Shown here: positions 1-8,187 of the stretch, piece by piece
How positions within the stretch are numbered: position 1 is the stretch's first letter
Layout: every line of letters starts with the position of its first letter
NCBI GenBank assembly: GCA_004173455.1
Contig: SECL01000012.1
Span: forward strand, 1 to 64,000
Direction: 5' to 3'
From: Moraxellaceae bacterium
Lineage (GTDB): Bacteria > Pseudomonadota > Gammaproteobacteria > Pseudomonadales > Moraxellaceae
Length of the DNA stretch: 64,000 nucleotides
Notes under the pieces: model-generated
What the model saw: the letters and a program-made list of their open reading frames with translations, nothing else
Told to the model about the DNA's origin: nothing
The model's database searches: none
Translations under genes and position numbers: made by a program

Positions 1-70
1 CCATGAAGAATCCAATGGCGACCAGCCACAACAGTCCGTTCTTTGCGATGCTTTTTTCGTTCTCGTTCAT
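1..70 (-). CDS. N-terminal start of a membrane protein, cut by the window edge
   Basis: Only the first 23 codons are inside the window. They read MNENEKSIAKNG followed by a hydrophobic run (LLWLVAIGFFM), the pattern of a short cytoplasmic N-terminus entering a first membrane helix, as in many permeases. The ATG at 70-68 is the first start in this frame; GTG further upstream runs into a stop. No strong ribosome binding site is visible. The gene follows the MocA-like gene on the same strand after about 50 bases, so it may belong to the same unit. Family cannot be decided from 23 residues. Confidence 0.45.
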   Translation of the reverse strand, partial: MNENEKSIAKNGLLWLVAIGFFM

Positions 71-118
71 GGGGCTATCGTCACTTGAGCCCCAAGCGAT
101 CGCAAGATAAGTTTTTGT

Positions 119-754
119 TCAGGAATCTCGACCAAAAAGAAACATGGCCCGATCACGGAGGATCGCGAGCGTCTCGGGAGTATCGGCATCCGCAAACGCA
201 TCTTCATTTTCAAGCGTCATCATCTCGTGTTTTTCCAGCACAGATTTAAGACCGCGCTCTGCTGACAGCGCCATTGCCTTTTTCAGAAAGGCGGTCGGTA
301 TGGCAACCGGTGGGCCCATGGCGCCATCATGTTCTGTGAAGACGCACTTTTGATTTTCGATTGCCAGACTTCCTAGAGCCTTCAGATGTTCCGGCGTGAC
401 CAGAGGTTGATCCACGAACCATAACAGCACGACGCCTTTATTTTTATCGAATGATGTTGATGGCGCGTGAGCGTGAATGTGATTGGCCCCGGTGCCGATC
501 GAAGTGCCAATGCCTTTTTCCCATTCTGAGTTTACGGCAATTCCGTCGTTAGAAAAGTGTAGCTTTGCCAACTCGCGCCGAATGGCTTGCTCGTGGCCAC
601 CGAGCACTACGGTTCTATTTTGACCGCTGACTTCGTTCGCAGTTTCAAGAGCCTGAGCTAACAGGGTTCCGTTTCCCCAAGGTGCGAGTGCTTTTGGTGA
701 ACCAAAGCGACTGCTGGCACCGGCGGCCAAGATCAGGCAGTGGGAGCTACTCAT
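119..754 (-). CDS. MocA/MobA-like molybdenum cofactor nucleotidyltransferase
   Basis: The 211-residue protein opens with the nucleotidyltransferase signature LILAAGASSRFGSPKAL (about residues 7-23), in which the Arg and Lys bind the NTP phosphates, and carries the metal-binding aspartate of the DQPLV motif in the middle. This is the MobA-like/MocA family, which transfers CMP or GMP onto molybdopterin in the cytoplasm. Its ATG overlaps the stop codon of the XdhC-like remnant upstream. XdhC proteins load the sulfurated cofactor into xanthine-dehydrogenase-type enzymes and are commonly encoded next to MocA, so the cytidylyltransferase (MocA) reading is preferred over MobA. By eye the stretch is more GC-rich than the genes that follow. 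No molybdoenzyme is visible in the window. Confidence 0.8.
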   Translation of the reverse strand: MSSSHCLILAAGASSRFGSPKALAPWGNGTLLAQALETANEVSGQNRTVVLGGHEQAIRRELAKLHFSNDGIAVNSEWEKGIGTSIGTGANHIHAHAPSTSFDKNKGVVLLWFVDQPLVTPEHLKALGSLAIENQKCVFTEHDGAMGPPVAIPTAFLKKAMALSAERGLKSVLEKHEMMTLENEDAFADADTPETLAILRDRAMFLFGRDS

Positions 755-899
755 AGCGCTCAGAGCCCAACATCATTTGGATTTCGGCTGCCACCGAAAA
801 GGCAATTGTGCTGGGGGCGTCGTTGTGTGCGGTCACTCCGACCGGCGATTTGACAACCCGTTTTTCCCACTCGGGATCGACTTGAATCTGATAAAATTT
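747..899 (-). pseudogene. C-terminal remnant of an XdhC/CoxI-family gene
   Basis: A reading frame of 50 codons ends at TAG 749-747, overlapping the MocA-like ATG. It contains SPVGVTAHNDAPSTIAFSV and then AAEIQMMLG, which matches the C-terminal pattern of XdhC-family proteins (SPIGL..GA.TP.EIA.SI.AEI). A complete XdhC-type protein is about 250 to 330 residues; here the frame is closed by an in-frame TAG at 902-900 and there is no ATG, so the gene is broken just where the inverted repeat at 904-958 begins. The family call rests on pattern recognition of a short segment. Confidence 0.55.
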
Positions 900-903
900 C
901 TAA

Positions 904-958
904 GTAATCATAGTCTGATGCGGCTTACTACAAGCAATTAACAGGCCGCTATGATTAC
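904..958. repeat. Inverted repeat at the junction between the XdhC remnant and the HsdR-like gene
   Basis: GTAATCATAG at 904-913 is matched by CTATGATTAC at 949-958, a perfect 10-bp inverted repeat. An inner pair GCGGC (920-924) and GCCGC (945-949) lies within it. The right arm covers the stop codon of the HsdR-like gene. It could be a terminator without a T-tract, or the trace of a recombination or mobile-element end; the sequence does not decide. Confidence 0.6.
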
Positions 959-2121
959 CCTTGCTGTCTTTTAAAGTTATCATCATCCTTGCAGAATTCT
1001 AGTGCATCTTTGATGATGCCTACAGCTCTTAAAATATCCTCTGGGCGATCTAGATAAACCAGACCACTGTTCAATACAGTTAATCCTGCACGCTGAACCT
1101 CTTCCCTGCGCATCCCATCCATATCAATATTAAATTGAATGGTATGCCGCTTGCGATTCACATCGTAACGAACGAGCCATCGATTATTCTTGCCTTGATA
1201 AAGTACGGAATAATAACTTTCGGTATCTTTGCCTATCAAATTTTCCTCTGGCAAAATCTCTTTAATAATTCGTAGTAAATTAAGCTCATCTTTTGTAGTC
1301 ACAATTTTTGGATTATGGGGATCAACTACAAAATCTGGCTCAGGTTCTATCTGAATTGCTGGGGTAGCTTCCACGTTTTCAGGAACAACAGGCTGGGCAG
1401 TCACGACTGTTGGTGATGAAAGACCCTTAACCACCATATCACTAATGGATTGCTCAAGTGCCTGCTTCACATACGGTTGAATTGTTTCAAGGAACTTCGT
1501 ATTAAGCTGGCGAGGTATGCTTGCCCTTTGAGCGACATAACGCACAAAGTCAATGTCCACATCCTTAATGCTGCTTTTGATGACATCCTTAAATTGCTGG
1601 ATGTATTGATTTTCCTCTGCAAACCCACGTAATTTTTCAGGATGGAAATTATCATGCATGAATTCCATAAGCTGGGTCAGTTCTTCTGGCTGATTCTTGG
1701 TGAAATCAACTGTTAAAAATGGCTTCTCATCCATGATGTTAGTATTGTGCAAATCAGTGAAAAAACGCCATTCTCTACCATTAGTAATCGCCGCCATAGT
1801 TACGTCTGGCGTGCAATTAAAATAACGTGATAGCTGTGGCGCATGATTAGTAAGATTTGCAGCATATGGCTTAGCTTCAATAAACATGACAGGCTTTCCA
1901 TTAGAATAAAGTGCATAATCGACACGCTCTGATGCCTTTACTCCAGGAAAGTCTGCTGCATATTCAGCCAAAACCTTTGTAGGATCGTATGGACTAAATC
2001 CCAAAATATCCAATAGTGGCAATATGAGTGCCTGCTTGGTTGTTTCTTCTGTTGAGCAATGCTCACCAACTCTTTTTACATGATCTATATGCGCTTTTAT
2101 TCTGCTAATAAATTGTTCCAC
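955..2121 (-). CDS. Orphan protein with type I restriction HsdR-like N-terminal nuclease domain
   Basis: The 388-residue protein has, in its first 130 residues, the HsdR-N type domain: an ETTKQALILPLL helix, VDYAL and FIEAKPY. The D...E-x-K arrangement (VDYAL / IEAK) is the PD-(D/E)xK nuclease core. The helicase/translocase domains of a real HsdR are absent, as are hsdM and hsdS genes, so it is not a complete restriction system. The C-terminal 120 residues look like a separate small domain. The start is GTG at 2121 with an AAGG sequence close upstream; the nearest ATG would remove the N-terminal helix. Proteins of this layout are widespread in bacteria and phages with unknown role; defence is a guess. 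Confidence 0.75.
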   Translation of the reverse strand: MEQFISRIKAHIDHVKRVGEHCSTEETTKQALILPLLDILGFSPYDPTKVLAEYAADFPGVKASERVDYALYSNGKPVMFIEAKPYAANLTNHAPQLSRYFNCTPDVTMAAITNGREWRFFTDLHNTNIMDEKPFLTVDFTKNQPEELTQLMEFMHDNFHPEKLRGFAEENQYIQQFKDVIKSSIKDVDIDFVRYVAQRASIPRQLNTKFLETIQPYVKQALEQSISDMVVKGLSSPTVVTAQPVVPENVEATPAIQIEPEPDFVVDPHNPKIVTTKDELNLLRIIKEILPEENLIGKDTESYYSVLYQGKNNRWLVRYDVNRKRHTIQFNIDMDGMRREEVQRAGLTVLNSGLVYLDRPEDILRAVGIIKDALEFCKDDDNFKRQQG

Positions 2122-2335
2122 AGCCTTAATCCTTTATTGTGCTTTAAAACGCATTCAGTATTACAAAGGACTTAAGTTTTGTCTAATCCTGTTTTTATCA
2201 GCCACTTTGCATGAATCTATGGTCTTAAAGTGTTTCATTGTTTCAAGGAAAAAATAGAGGGCTTAAAATTAAGAATTATTTGATAAACATGATAATTACA
2301 CTAGGATATTAAATTAGTTATTGAATATTAAATAT

Positions 2336-2367
2336 AAAAAAGCAGGCCTTAATACCTGCTTTTTTTC
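2336..2367 (-). terminator. Rho-independent terminator of prpBC
   Basis: AGCAGG (2341-2346) and CCTGCT (2355-2360) form a stem flanked by A and T runs, so the minus-strand transcript ends in a U-tract. It lies 14 bases past the prpC stop. The flanking A/T symmetry would allow some function on the plus strand as well. Confidence 0.85.
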
Positions 2368-2380
2368 TTACGATGGCAAA

Positions 2381-3508
2381 CTAACGCTGAGCAATAGGCG
2401 TTACGCTACGCAGTTCAGGGCCAGTATATTCTGCACTGGGGCGAATAATGCGGTTATCGGCACGCTGTTCCATGACATGGGCAGCCCAGCCAGTCAAACG
2501 GCTCATCACAAAAATCGGGGTGAACAGTTTGGTTGGAATCCCCATAAAGTGATAAGCAGACGCATGGAAAAAGTCGGCGTTACAGAACAGTTTTTTCTCG
2601 CGCCACATGACTTCTTCACAGCGTACAGACACTGGATACAACACGGTATCGCCCACATCAGCCGCCAGTTTTTCTGACCATTGCTTAATAATGCCGTTAC
2701 GTGGATCGTTGTCCTTATAGATGGCATGACCAAAGCCCATGATCTTGTCTTTGCGCGCCAGCATGGCCATCATTTCGCTTTCGGCATGATCCGGGCTGGT
2801 GAATTTTTCAATCATATCCATGGCGGCTTCGTTTGCGCCACCATGCAATGGGCCACGCAGTGAACCAATTGCGCCAGTTACGCAGGAATGCATGTCAGAC
2901 AGGGTTGACGCACATACGCGCGCAGTGAATGTAGAGGCATTAAACTCATGCTCTGCGTACAAAATCAGCGATACGTTCATCACTTTGGCATGCAATTCGT
3001 TCGGCTTCTCGCCTTTTAACAAATGCAGGAAATGCGCGCCAATCGAGTCATCATCGGTGTTTTCATCAACACGCACGCCGTCATGGCTAAAGCGATACCA
3101 GTAAGTGATGATGGACGGGAATGCAGCCAGCAGGCGGTCAGTCACTTCCTGCTGCTGATCAAATGATTGTTCTGTTTCAAGGTTACCCAGCATCGAGCAG
3201 CCAGTACGCATCACATCCATTGGATGAGAGTCGGCAGGAATGCGCTCCAGTACATCTTTTAAGGCTTGAGGCAGGCTACGCAGGCCTTTTAGCTTGGCTT
3301 TATAAGCGGCCAGTTGTTCTGCGTTTGGCAGTTCACCAAAGAAAATCAGGTAAGCAACTTCTTCAAACTCGCAATGTTCTGCAAGGTCTTTTACATCATA
3401 ACCGCGGTAGGTTAAGCCTGCGCCCGATTTGCCAACCGTAGACAATGCAGTTTTCCCTGCAACCTGACCACGCAAACCTGCGCCAGACAATACTTTACCT
3501 TCTGCCAT
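2381..3508 (-). CDS. prpC: 2-methylcitrate synthase
   Basis: PrpC condenses propionyl-CoA with oxaloacetate to 2-methylcitrate, the first step of the methylcitrate cycle for propionate use. The 375-residue length is that of the short citrate-synthase-like PrpC subgroup. Family landmarks are visible: SGAGLTYRGYDVKDLA near the N-terminus, the catalytic histidine regions LHGGANEAAMDMI and MGFGHAIYKDNDPR, and the C-terminal SAEYTGPE. ATG 3508 has GGAGAAATAATA before it, a good ribosome binding site. It starts two bases after the prpB stop, so the two genes are cotranscribed. acnD and prpF, normally next in this cluster, do not follow. Confidence 0.96.
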   Translation of the reverse strand: MAEGKVLSGAGLRGQVAGKTALSTVGKSGAGLTYRGYDVKDLAEHCEFEEVAYLIFFGELPNAEQLAAYKAKLKGLRSLPQALKDVLERIPADSHPMDVMRTGCSMLGNLETEQSFDQQQEVTDRLLAAFPSIITYWYRFSHDGVRVDENTDDDSIGAHFLHLLKGEKPNELHAKVMNVSLILYAEHEFNASTFTARVCASTLSDMHSCVTGAIGSLRGPLHGGANEAAMDMIEKFTSPDHAESEMMAMLARKDKIMGFGHAIYKDNDPRNGIIKQWSEKLAADVGDTVLYPVSVRCEEVMWREKKLFCNADFFHASAYHFMGIPTKLFTPIFVMSRLTGWAAHVMEQRADNRIIRPSAEYTGPELRSVTPIAQR

Positions 3509-3510
3509 TA

Positions 3511-4395
3511 TTATTTCTCCGACTTAAACAGTTGATCGAGTTTGTTTTCAAATGAATGATAGTTCAAAAATTCGTACAGTTCGCTGCGCGGTTGCATGAT
3601 ATCCAGTACATTCACCTGCGTACCTTGCTCACGAATGGCACGCATCACTTCCAGCGCTGCTTTTTGCATGGCACGGGTTGCAGACAATGGATACAGCACC
3701 ATACCAATACCCTGCTCACCCAGTTCATCCACGGTGTAATACGGGGTTGTACCAAACTCGGTAATATTGGCCAATACCGGTACACCCACGGCGTCTACGA
3801 CTTTTTGATACATGGTAATGTCAGTCATGGCTTCGGCAAAAATCGCATCCGCACCCGCTTCTACACAGGCACACGCGCGATCAATCACGCCTTGTAAGCC
3901 TTCTTGTTGTAGCGCATCAGTACGCGCCATTAACACAAAATCAGGATCAGTTTTGGCATCAGCGGCTGCCTTAATGCGATCAACCATTTCGGCCTGGGTC
4001 ACAATTTCCTTGTTGGGACGATGACCACAGCGTTTTTGTGCCACCTGATCTTCAATATGCACTGCTGCTGCGCCCGCACGAATCATTTCCTTAATGGTGC
4101 GGGAAATATTAAACGCCCCGCCCCAGCCGGTATCAATATCCACCAGTAACGGCGTATCCACTTGACTAGTGATGCGGCGTACATCGGTTAGCACGTCATC
4201 CAGACTGGTCATGCCAAGGTCTGGCAAACCATAAGAATAATTGGCTACACCGGCACCGGACAGGTAAATGGCTTTATAGCCTACTTGCGTTGCCATCATG
4301 GCCGCGTAGGCATTGACTGTACCAAGGATTTGTAATGGTTTTTCTACAGCTAATGCATCGCGAAAACGACGACCCGCAGAATTTGATTGACTCAT
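3511..4395 (-). CDS. prpB: 2-methylisocitrate lyase
   Basis: PrpB cleaves 2-methylisocitrate to pyruvate and succinate, the last step of the methylcitrate cycle. The isocitrate-lyase-superfamily signature KRCGH is present (residues about 122-126), as are the Mg-binding DIDTGWG and HIEDQ. The product from ATG 4395 (MSQSNSAG) is 294 residues, the family length, and aligns with known PrpB N-termini. ATG 4407 is an alternative (298 residues), closer to the AAAGG at 4411-4415. A longer frame to 4500 adds 35 residues without homology and is rejected. No GntR or PrpR regulator lies next to it; the next gene upstream is the unrelated efflux pump. Confidence 0.94.
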   Translation of the reverse strand: MSQSNSAGRRFRDALAVEKPLQILGTVNAYAAMMATQVGYKAIYLSGAGVANYSYGLPDLGMTSLDDVLTDVRRITSQVDTPLLVDIDTGWGGAFNISRTIKEMIRAGAAAVHIEDQVAQKRCGHRPNKEIVTQAEMVDRIKAAADAKTDPDFVLMARTDALQQEGLQGVIDRACACVEAGADAIFAEAMTDITMYQKVVDAVGVPVLANITEFGTTPYYTVDELGEQGIGMVLYPLSATRAMQKAALEVMRAIREQGTQVNVLDIMQPRSELYEFLNYHSFENKLDQLFKSEK

Positions 4396-4521
4396 AACGA
4401 TATCCATTAACCTTTCAACCTTTAATGGTTGTCGAGTATATAAAGCTTTAAATGGGCTTGCACCGTTAAATTGAATAAAAACTCTAATATAACGGGGCAT
4501 AATTGATGTTTTATGCCAATT

Positions 4522-6066
4522 CTAGTGAACCGGCATATTGTCTACAGGTGAATTGCTGGGTTTTTTGACAAAAAATACAATAAATGCAGTGGCAAACATC
4601 AGCGCCGCCAGCATTTTTAAAATGTCATTAAAGGTTAAGGTAAGGGCTTGCAAATGCATTTGCCGGCTGAGCACCGAAATGGCCAGTTGTTCGGCCTGAT
4701 CACCTGCAATGGCCTGATATTTGGCAGTCGTCTGCGCCAGATAATCCACCACTTCTGGCCGTGACGGAATCAAATAGCTGCTCAAACCTGTCACATGCAC
4801 TGCCATGCGCTGGTCAATTAAGGTATTGATAATCGCCAGACCAATGGCACCGCCAATATTACGGGTCAGGTTATACACCCCACTGGCACTCTTAATTTTA
4901 TGCAATGGCAGCGTCGACATTGCCAATTGCGACATAATAATCAGACCCATCATCATGCCAATACCACGCAGCACCTGCGGCCAGAAAAACTCACCAAAGT
5001 CACTTTGGGTGGTCAGGTTGGCATTCATGGCAACGCCCAGCGCCGCCACAGACAAACCAATAAAAATCACTTTGCGTGAATCAAACTTGGACATGACCGA
5101 ACCCACAAAAGGCGCAAACAGAAACATGGTAATCCCCATCACCAGCATGATATGGCCAATCTGGCTACTGTTCATGCCGCGTACCTGTCCCAGAAACACC
5201 GGCACAATATACACCATGCCATACAGCGACATCCCCAGCACAAAAGTCATCATCGAACTTAAGCTAAAGTTGCGGTTTTTAAAAACGGTCAGGTCAACAA
5301 TTGGCTGCTGCACGGTAAGACAGCGATAAAAAAAGATAACAGCAGAAATGACACAAGCAATCGCGGTATACAAAATGGCATGGTCAGAAAACCAGTCATT
5401 GCGTGGCCCTTCATCCAGTACAAACTCAAGCCCACCCAGGAAAATAGCCATACTGGCCAGTCCCAGCCAGTCAATACGGGCAAACAGCTCAGGGTTGGGT
5501 TTGTCCAGATCCTGCGCAGAATACACAAAGGAAGCAATCAGCAAGCCTGGCATAATGTTAATAAAGAACATCCAGTGCCATGAAAAATGCGTGGTCAGCC
5601 AGCCGCCCAAAGTTGGGCCAATGGCGGGCCCTAGCGTACTGACCATCCCAACCACAACCATCGGCAAAGCCTGCTTTTCCTTGGGAAACAACACAAACAG
5701 AGCCGCCATGGTGGTGGGAATCATGCCGCCGCCCAAAAAGCCCTGAAACGCCCGAAACACCAGCATGGATTCCAGATTCCACGAAAATCCACACATTAGG
5801 GACGCCACCGAAAACCCTAAGGCCGAAATCGTAAAATAAATTCGGGTAGACATCAGGTTGGACAACAAGGCAGACAGCGGAATGGCAATGACTTCTGCAA
5901 TTAGGTAAATGGTCTGTACCCAGGCCACCTCACTTTGACTTGCACCAAGGCCTGCCTGAATCTCATTAATGGAACTGGCCACAATCTGAATATCCAGAAT
6001 GGCCATAAAATTACCAAACACCATGGCACCAAACATGGCCCATGCCGCAGCAGGACTAATTTTCAT
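4522..6066 (-). CDS. EmrB/QacA (DHA2) family MFS multidrug exporter
   Basis: This 514-residue inner-membrane protein has about 14 hydrophobic segments, the DHA2 topology. Helix 1 carries GNFMAILDIQIV, the N-terminal motif D1 of 14-TM drug/H+ antiporters, and the AFQGFLGGGMIPTT segment fits motif 1/B of the family (an arginine before GFLGG in helix 4). It pairs with the upstream membrane fusion protein to form an EmrAB-type pump. The start is ATG 6066, preceded by GGAATTGCGT; TTG 6072 is a less likely alternative. The 190-base gap to the fusion protein gene holds three 18-bp repeats. Substrates cannot be predicted. Confidence 0.92.
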   Translation of the reverse strand: MKISPAAAWAMFGAMVFGNFMAILDIQIVASSINEIQAGLGASQSEVAWVQTIYLIAEVIAIPLSALLSNLMSTRIYFTISALGFSVASLMCGFSWNLESMLVFRAFQGFLGGGMIPTTMAALFVLFPKEKQALPMVVVGMVSTLGPAIGPTLGGWLTTHFSWHWMFFINIMPGLLIASFVYSAQDLDKPNPELFARIDWLGLASMAIFLGGLEFVLDEGPRNDWFSDHAILYTAIACVISAVIFFYRCLTVQQPIVDLTVFKNRNFSLSSMMTFVLGMSLYGMVYIVPVFLGQVRGMNSSQIGHIMLVMGITMFLFAPFVGSVMSKFDSRKVIFIGLSVAALGVAMNANLTTQSDFGEFFWPQVLRGIGMMMGLIIMSQLAMSTLPLHKIKSASGVYNLTRNIGGAIGLAIINTLIDQRMAVHVTGLSSYLIPSRPEVVDYLAQTTAKYQAIAGDQAEQLAISVLSRQMHLQALTLTFNDILKMLAALMFATAFIVFFVKKPSNSPVDNMPVH

Positions 6067-6098
6067 ACGCAATTCCAGTGCTGAATCGTATTGCTAAA

Positions 6099-6152
6099 AC
6101 AACAGCGACTTTAAATACAACAGCAAAATTAGATACAACAGCAACTGCCCAA
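6099..6152. repeat. Three tandem 18-bp repeats between the fusion protein and EmrB genes
   Basis: ACAACAGC begins at 6099, 6117 and 6135, giving three imperfect copies with an exact period of 18 bases. On the minus strand the copies read as an open frame of repeated Ala-Val-Val units, but there is no start codon or ribosome binding site to suggest translation. Confidence 0.7.
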
Positions 6153-6256
6153 ATTTACTGCTATTCAGACAGGGTGGTGCTGTTGTTAAGAGACCAAAAG
6201 TATTAATAGATCAAAAGCATTGACAATGTAATGACAAATTCACGCTCAGATCATTG

Positions 6257-7399
6257 TTAAGTGCGCAAATCCACTTTCACCACCGCCGACAAGCCGGGAC
6301 GTAATACCGGGTCGCCTGCCTTGCGATCCAGCAGGATCTTGACCGGCACACGCTGTACCACCTTATTAAAGTTGCCAGTCGCATTTTCTGGTGGCATTAG
6401 GGAAAATTCAGCACCTGATGCGGGCGAAAAACTATCAATATGCCCGGTAAACTCATGATCAGGGTAAGCATCTAGCTCAACAGTGACTTTTTGGCCAACG
6501 TGCATATCGGTAATCTGGGTTTCCTTGAAGTTAGCTTCGACAAAGGTTTTTTCCAGTGGAACAATCGCCAGCAAGCGGGTTTGCGGATTGACCCGGCTAC
6601 CCAGACGCACCGCCAGATCACCAATCGTTCCGGAAACCGGTGCAACCACCTGCGCGGATGACGCATCGACACCAATCAGGTTGACATTGGCCTTGGCACT
6701 ATTGACATCTGCCACCAGTTGCTCACGGCTGGCCTGAATCCCACCGAGCTGTGCCTGTGCAGCAGCCACACCCGCCTGCGCACGCTTGACCTGAGCCACA
6801 GCACTTAAATACTGTGACTGTACGGTTTCCAAACGCTGGCGCGTGGTCACGCCTTCGCGCAGCAATTGCTGGTAACGATCATAGTCTTTCTTTAGGCGAT
6901 TCATTTCTGCATTGGCTGCATCCAGTCCGGCCTGTGCCTCACCAATCATGGCTTGCTGGCCAGCGATATTCTGGCGCTGTACGCCAAGTGCGGCTTGCTT
7001 CAGTGCGGTAATGGCATTGGCTTGCTGATAACGGGCTTGCGTATCGCGGTCATCCAGCTTCAGCAATACCTGACCGGCTTTTACTTCCTGATTGTTTTTG
7101 ACATTGAGCTGGGTAATTTCACCGGAAACACGCGGGCTCACCCAAGTTACATCGGCTTTTAGATACGCATTATCAGTAGATTCATAAAACCGGTAAACCA
7201 GAAAATAATAAATGATTCCAAGTACGGCAAGGATCAAAAAAATTGCTAAAATAATCTTGGGTAAACGCTTTCTTTTGTTCATTGTAGAAGCATCCTGAGT
7301 CTGGGAATCAACATCAGACGACACTGCCTCATCTGTCGTAGTGCTCTGGGCAGAACTCGCGACATTGGGCGATTGAACATTTGTGGCATTAGCCGACAT
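6257..7399 (-). CDS. EmrA/HlyD family membrane fusion protein of the efflux system
   Basis: The 380-residue periplasmic adaptor links the inner-membrane EmrB-like pump to a TolC-like channel. It has a cytoplasmic N-tail, one membrane anchor (about residues 50-70, IILAIFLILAVLGIIYYF), the biotinyl-lipoyl half VTWVSPRVSGEI and NQEVKAGQVLLKLDD, a long alpha-hairpin rich in Ala/Gln, then the second lipoyl half and a beta-barrel domain ending VVKVDL. The start ATG 7399 has AAGGAG at the ideal distance; the 55 upstream codons open to 7564 cover the operator and are rejected. The gene is divergent from the TetR regulator with the palindrome at 7436-7456 between them. Confidence 0.93.
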   Translation of the reverse strand: MSANATNVQSPNVASSAQSTTTDEAVSSDVDSQTQDASTMNKRKRLPKIILAIFLILAVLGIIYYFLVYRFYESTDNAYLKADVTWVSPRVSGEITQLNVKNNQEVKAGQVLLKLDDRDTQARYQQANAITALKQAALGVQRQNIAGQQAMIGEAQAGLDAANAEMNRLKKDYDRYQQLLREGVTTRQRLETVQSQYLSAVAQVKRAQAGVAAAQAQLGGIQASREQLVADVNSAKANVNLIGVDASSAQVVAPVSGTIGDLAVRLGSRVNPQTRLLAIVPLEKTFVEANFKETQITDMHVGQKVTVELDAYPDHEFTGHIDSFSPASGAEFSLMPPENATGNFNKVVQRVPVKILLDRKAGDPVLRPGLSAVVKVDLRT

Positions 7400-7435
7400 T
7401 TTATGCTCCTTGCGCAGCATCAAGGTGAATGATAT

Positions 7436-7456
7436 TGTACTGTACCGAACAGTACA
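7436..7456. promoter_or_regulatory. Perfect palindromic operator between efflux genes and tetR
   Basis: TGTACTGT (7436-7443), a 5-base spacer, and ACAGTACA (7449-7456) form a perfect 8-bp inverted repeat in the divergent intergenic region. Size, symmetry and place are those of a TetR-family operator, and a TetR gene starts 78 bases to the right. Binding by that regulator is inference. Confidence 0.8.
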
Positions 7457-7533
7457 TTTTTTTGACAAGAGCAGTTTGCACTTTTTTTGCGTGGAATCAA
7501 CTAGGGCGATCAATTTTCTATGAGTTTTTTTCG

Positions 7534-8187
7534 ATGAGCAATGTGCCAGACATACCGCAAACAAACTGTACAGGTGCGCTCACCCGACGCGGTATGGAGC
7601 GGCGGGCGTCATTATTGCAAGCTGCCAATACCCTTTTTCTGGAAAAAGGCTTTAATGCTGTCAGTCTTGATGACATTGTGCAGTTTTGTGGCGGTTCAAA
7701 AGCAGCGATTTATCAATATTTTGGCAATAAAAAAGGCTTGCTGGCTGCACTGTTTGAATATCGTTGCGAGAAATTCTTCAAATCCAATCCACCCCCACAG
7801 TGGCAACCCGGCCAGTCATTACATGAAATTATGCTATTGACTGCCAAGTCAGTGTATACCGCTTTTACTGACCTGGAAAATATTGCCTTTATGCGGCTGG
7901 TGGTTGAGGAATCACAGCGTGATCCTGAACTGGCACAACTGGCCTATGATTCCGGCCCAAGGCGTGGGCTATTGATTGTAGCCAATTTGCTGGAACGTGC
8001 TCATGCGCAGAACGAAATTGACTGCCCGCATCCCTATGAATCGGCCACGCTGTTTTTTGGCATGCTGCGGCATGCACAGTGGCGCTTGCTGGTTGGTCTT
8101 TCCCCATTGGAAGACCATCTGGATGCTGATCATTACCTTAAATATCTGGTTGAACGTTTTTTAGCAGGACATCGTCACTCATCATGA
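7534..8187 (+). CDS. TetR/AcrR family regulator of the efflux locus
   Basis: The 217-residue protein has the TetR helix-turn-helix in its first 60 residues: RRASLLQAANTLFLEKGF, then VSLDDIVQ, GGSKAAIYQYFGNKKGL. The C-terminal part resembles the AefR-like ligand domain (ENIAFMRLVVEE and an FFGMLRHAQWRLL segment). It probably represses both the divergent emrA-emrB-like unit and its own unit, which continues into tolC; drug-like ligands would release it. ATG 7534 is chosen because the HTH follows at the usual distance; no clear ribosome binding site precedes it. The stop overlaps the start of the TolC gene (ATGA), implying coupled translation. Confidence 0.9.
   Translation: MSNVPDIPQTNCTGALTRRGMERRASLLQAANTLFLEKGFNAVSLDDIVQFCGGSKAAIYQYFGNKKGLLAALFEYRCEKFFKSNPPPQWQPGQSLHEIMLLTAKSVYTAFTDLENIAFMRLVVEESQRDPELAQLAYDSGPRRGLLIVANLLERAHAQNEIDCPHPYESATLFFGMLRHAQWRLLVGLSPLEDHLDADHYLKYLVERFLAGHRHSS

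Noticed and set aside
1-900. The first 900 bases as a contaminating or misassembled segment
   Set aside because: Composition seems to shift, but I cannot measure it reliably and an insertion/deletion scar explains the same picture; recorded as a check instead.
4805-5329. A 174-codon plus-strand frame opposite the EmrB-like gene
   Set aside because: It mirrors the codon pattern of the real gene on the other strand and has no recognisable domain.
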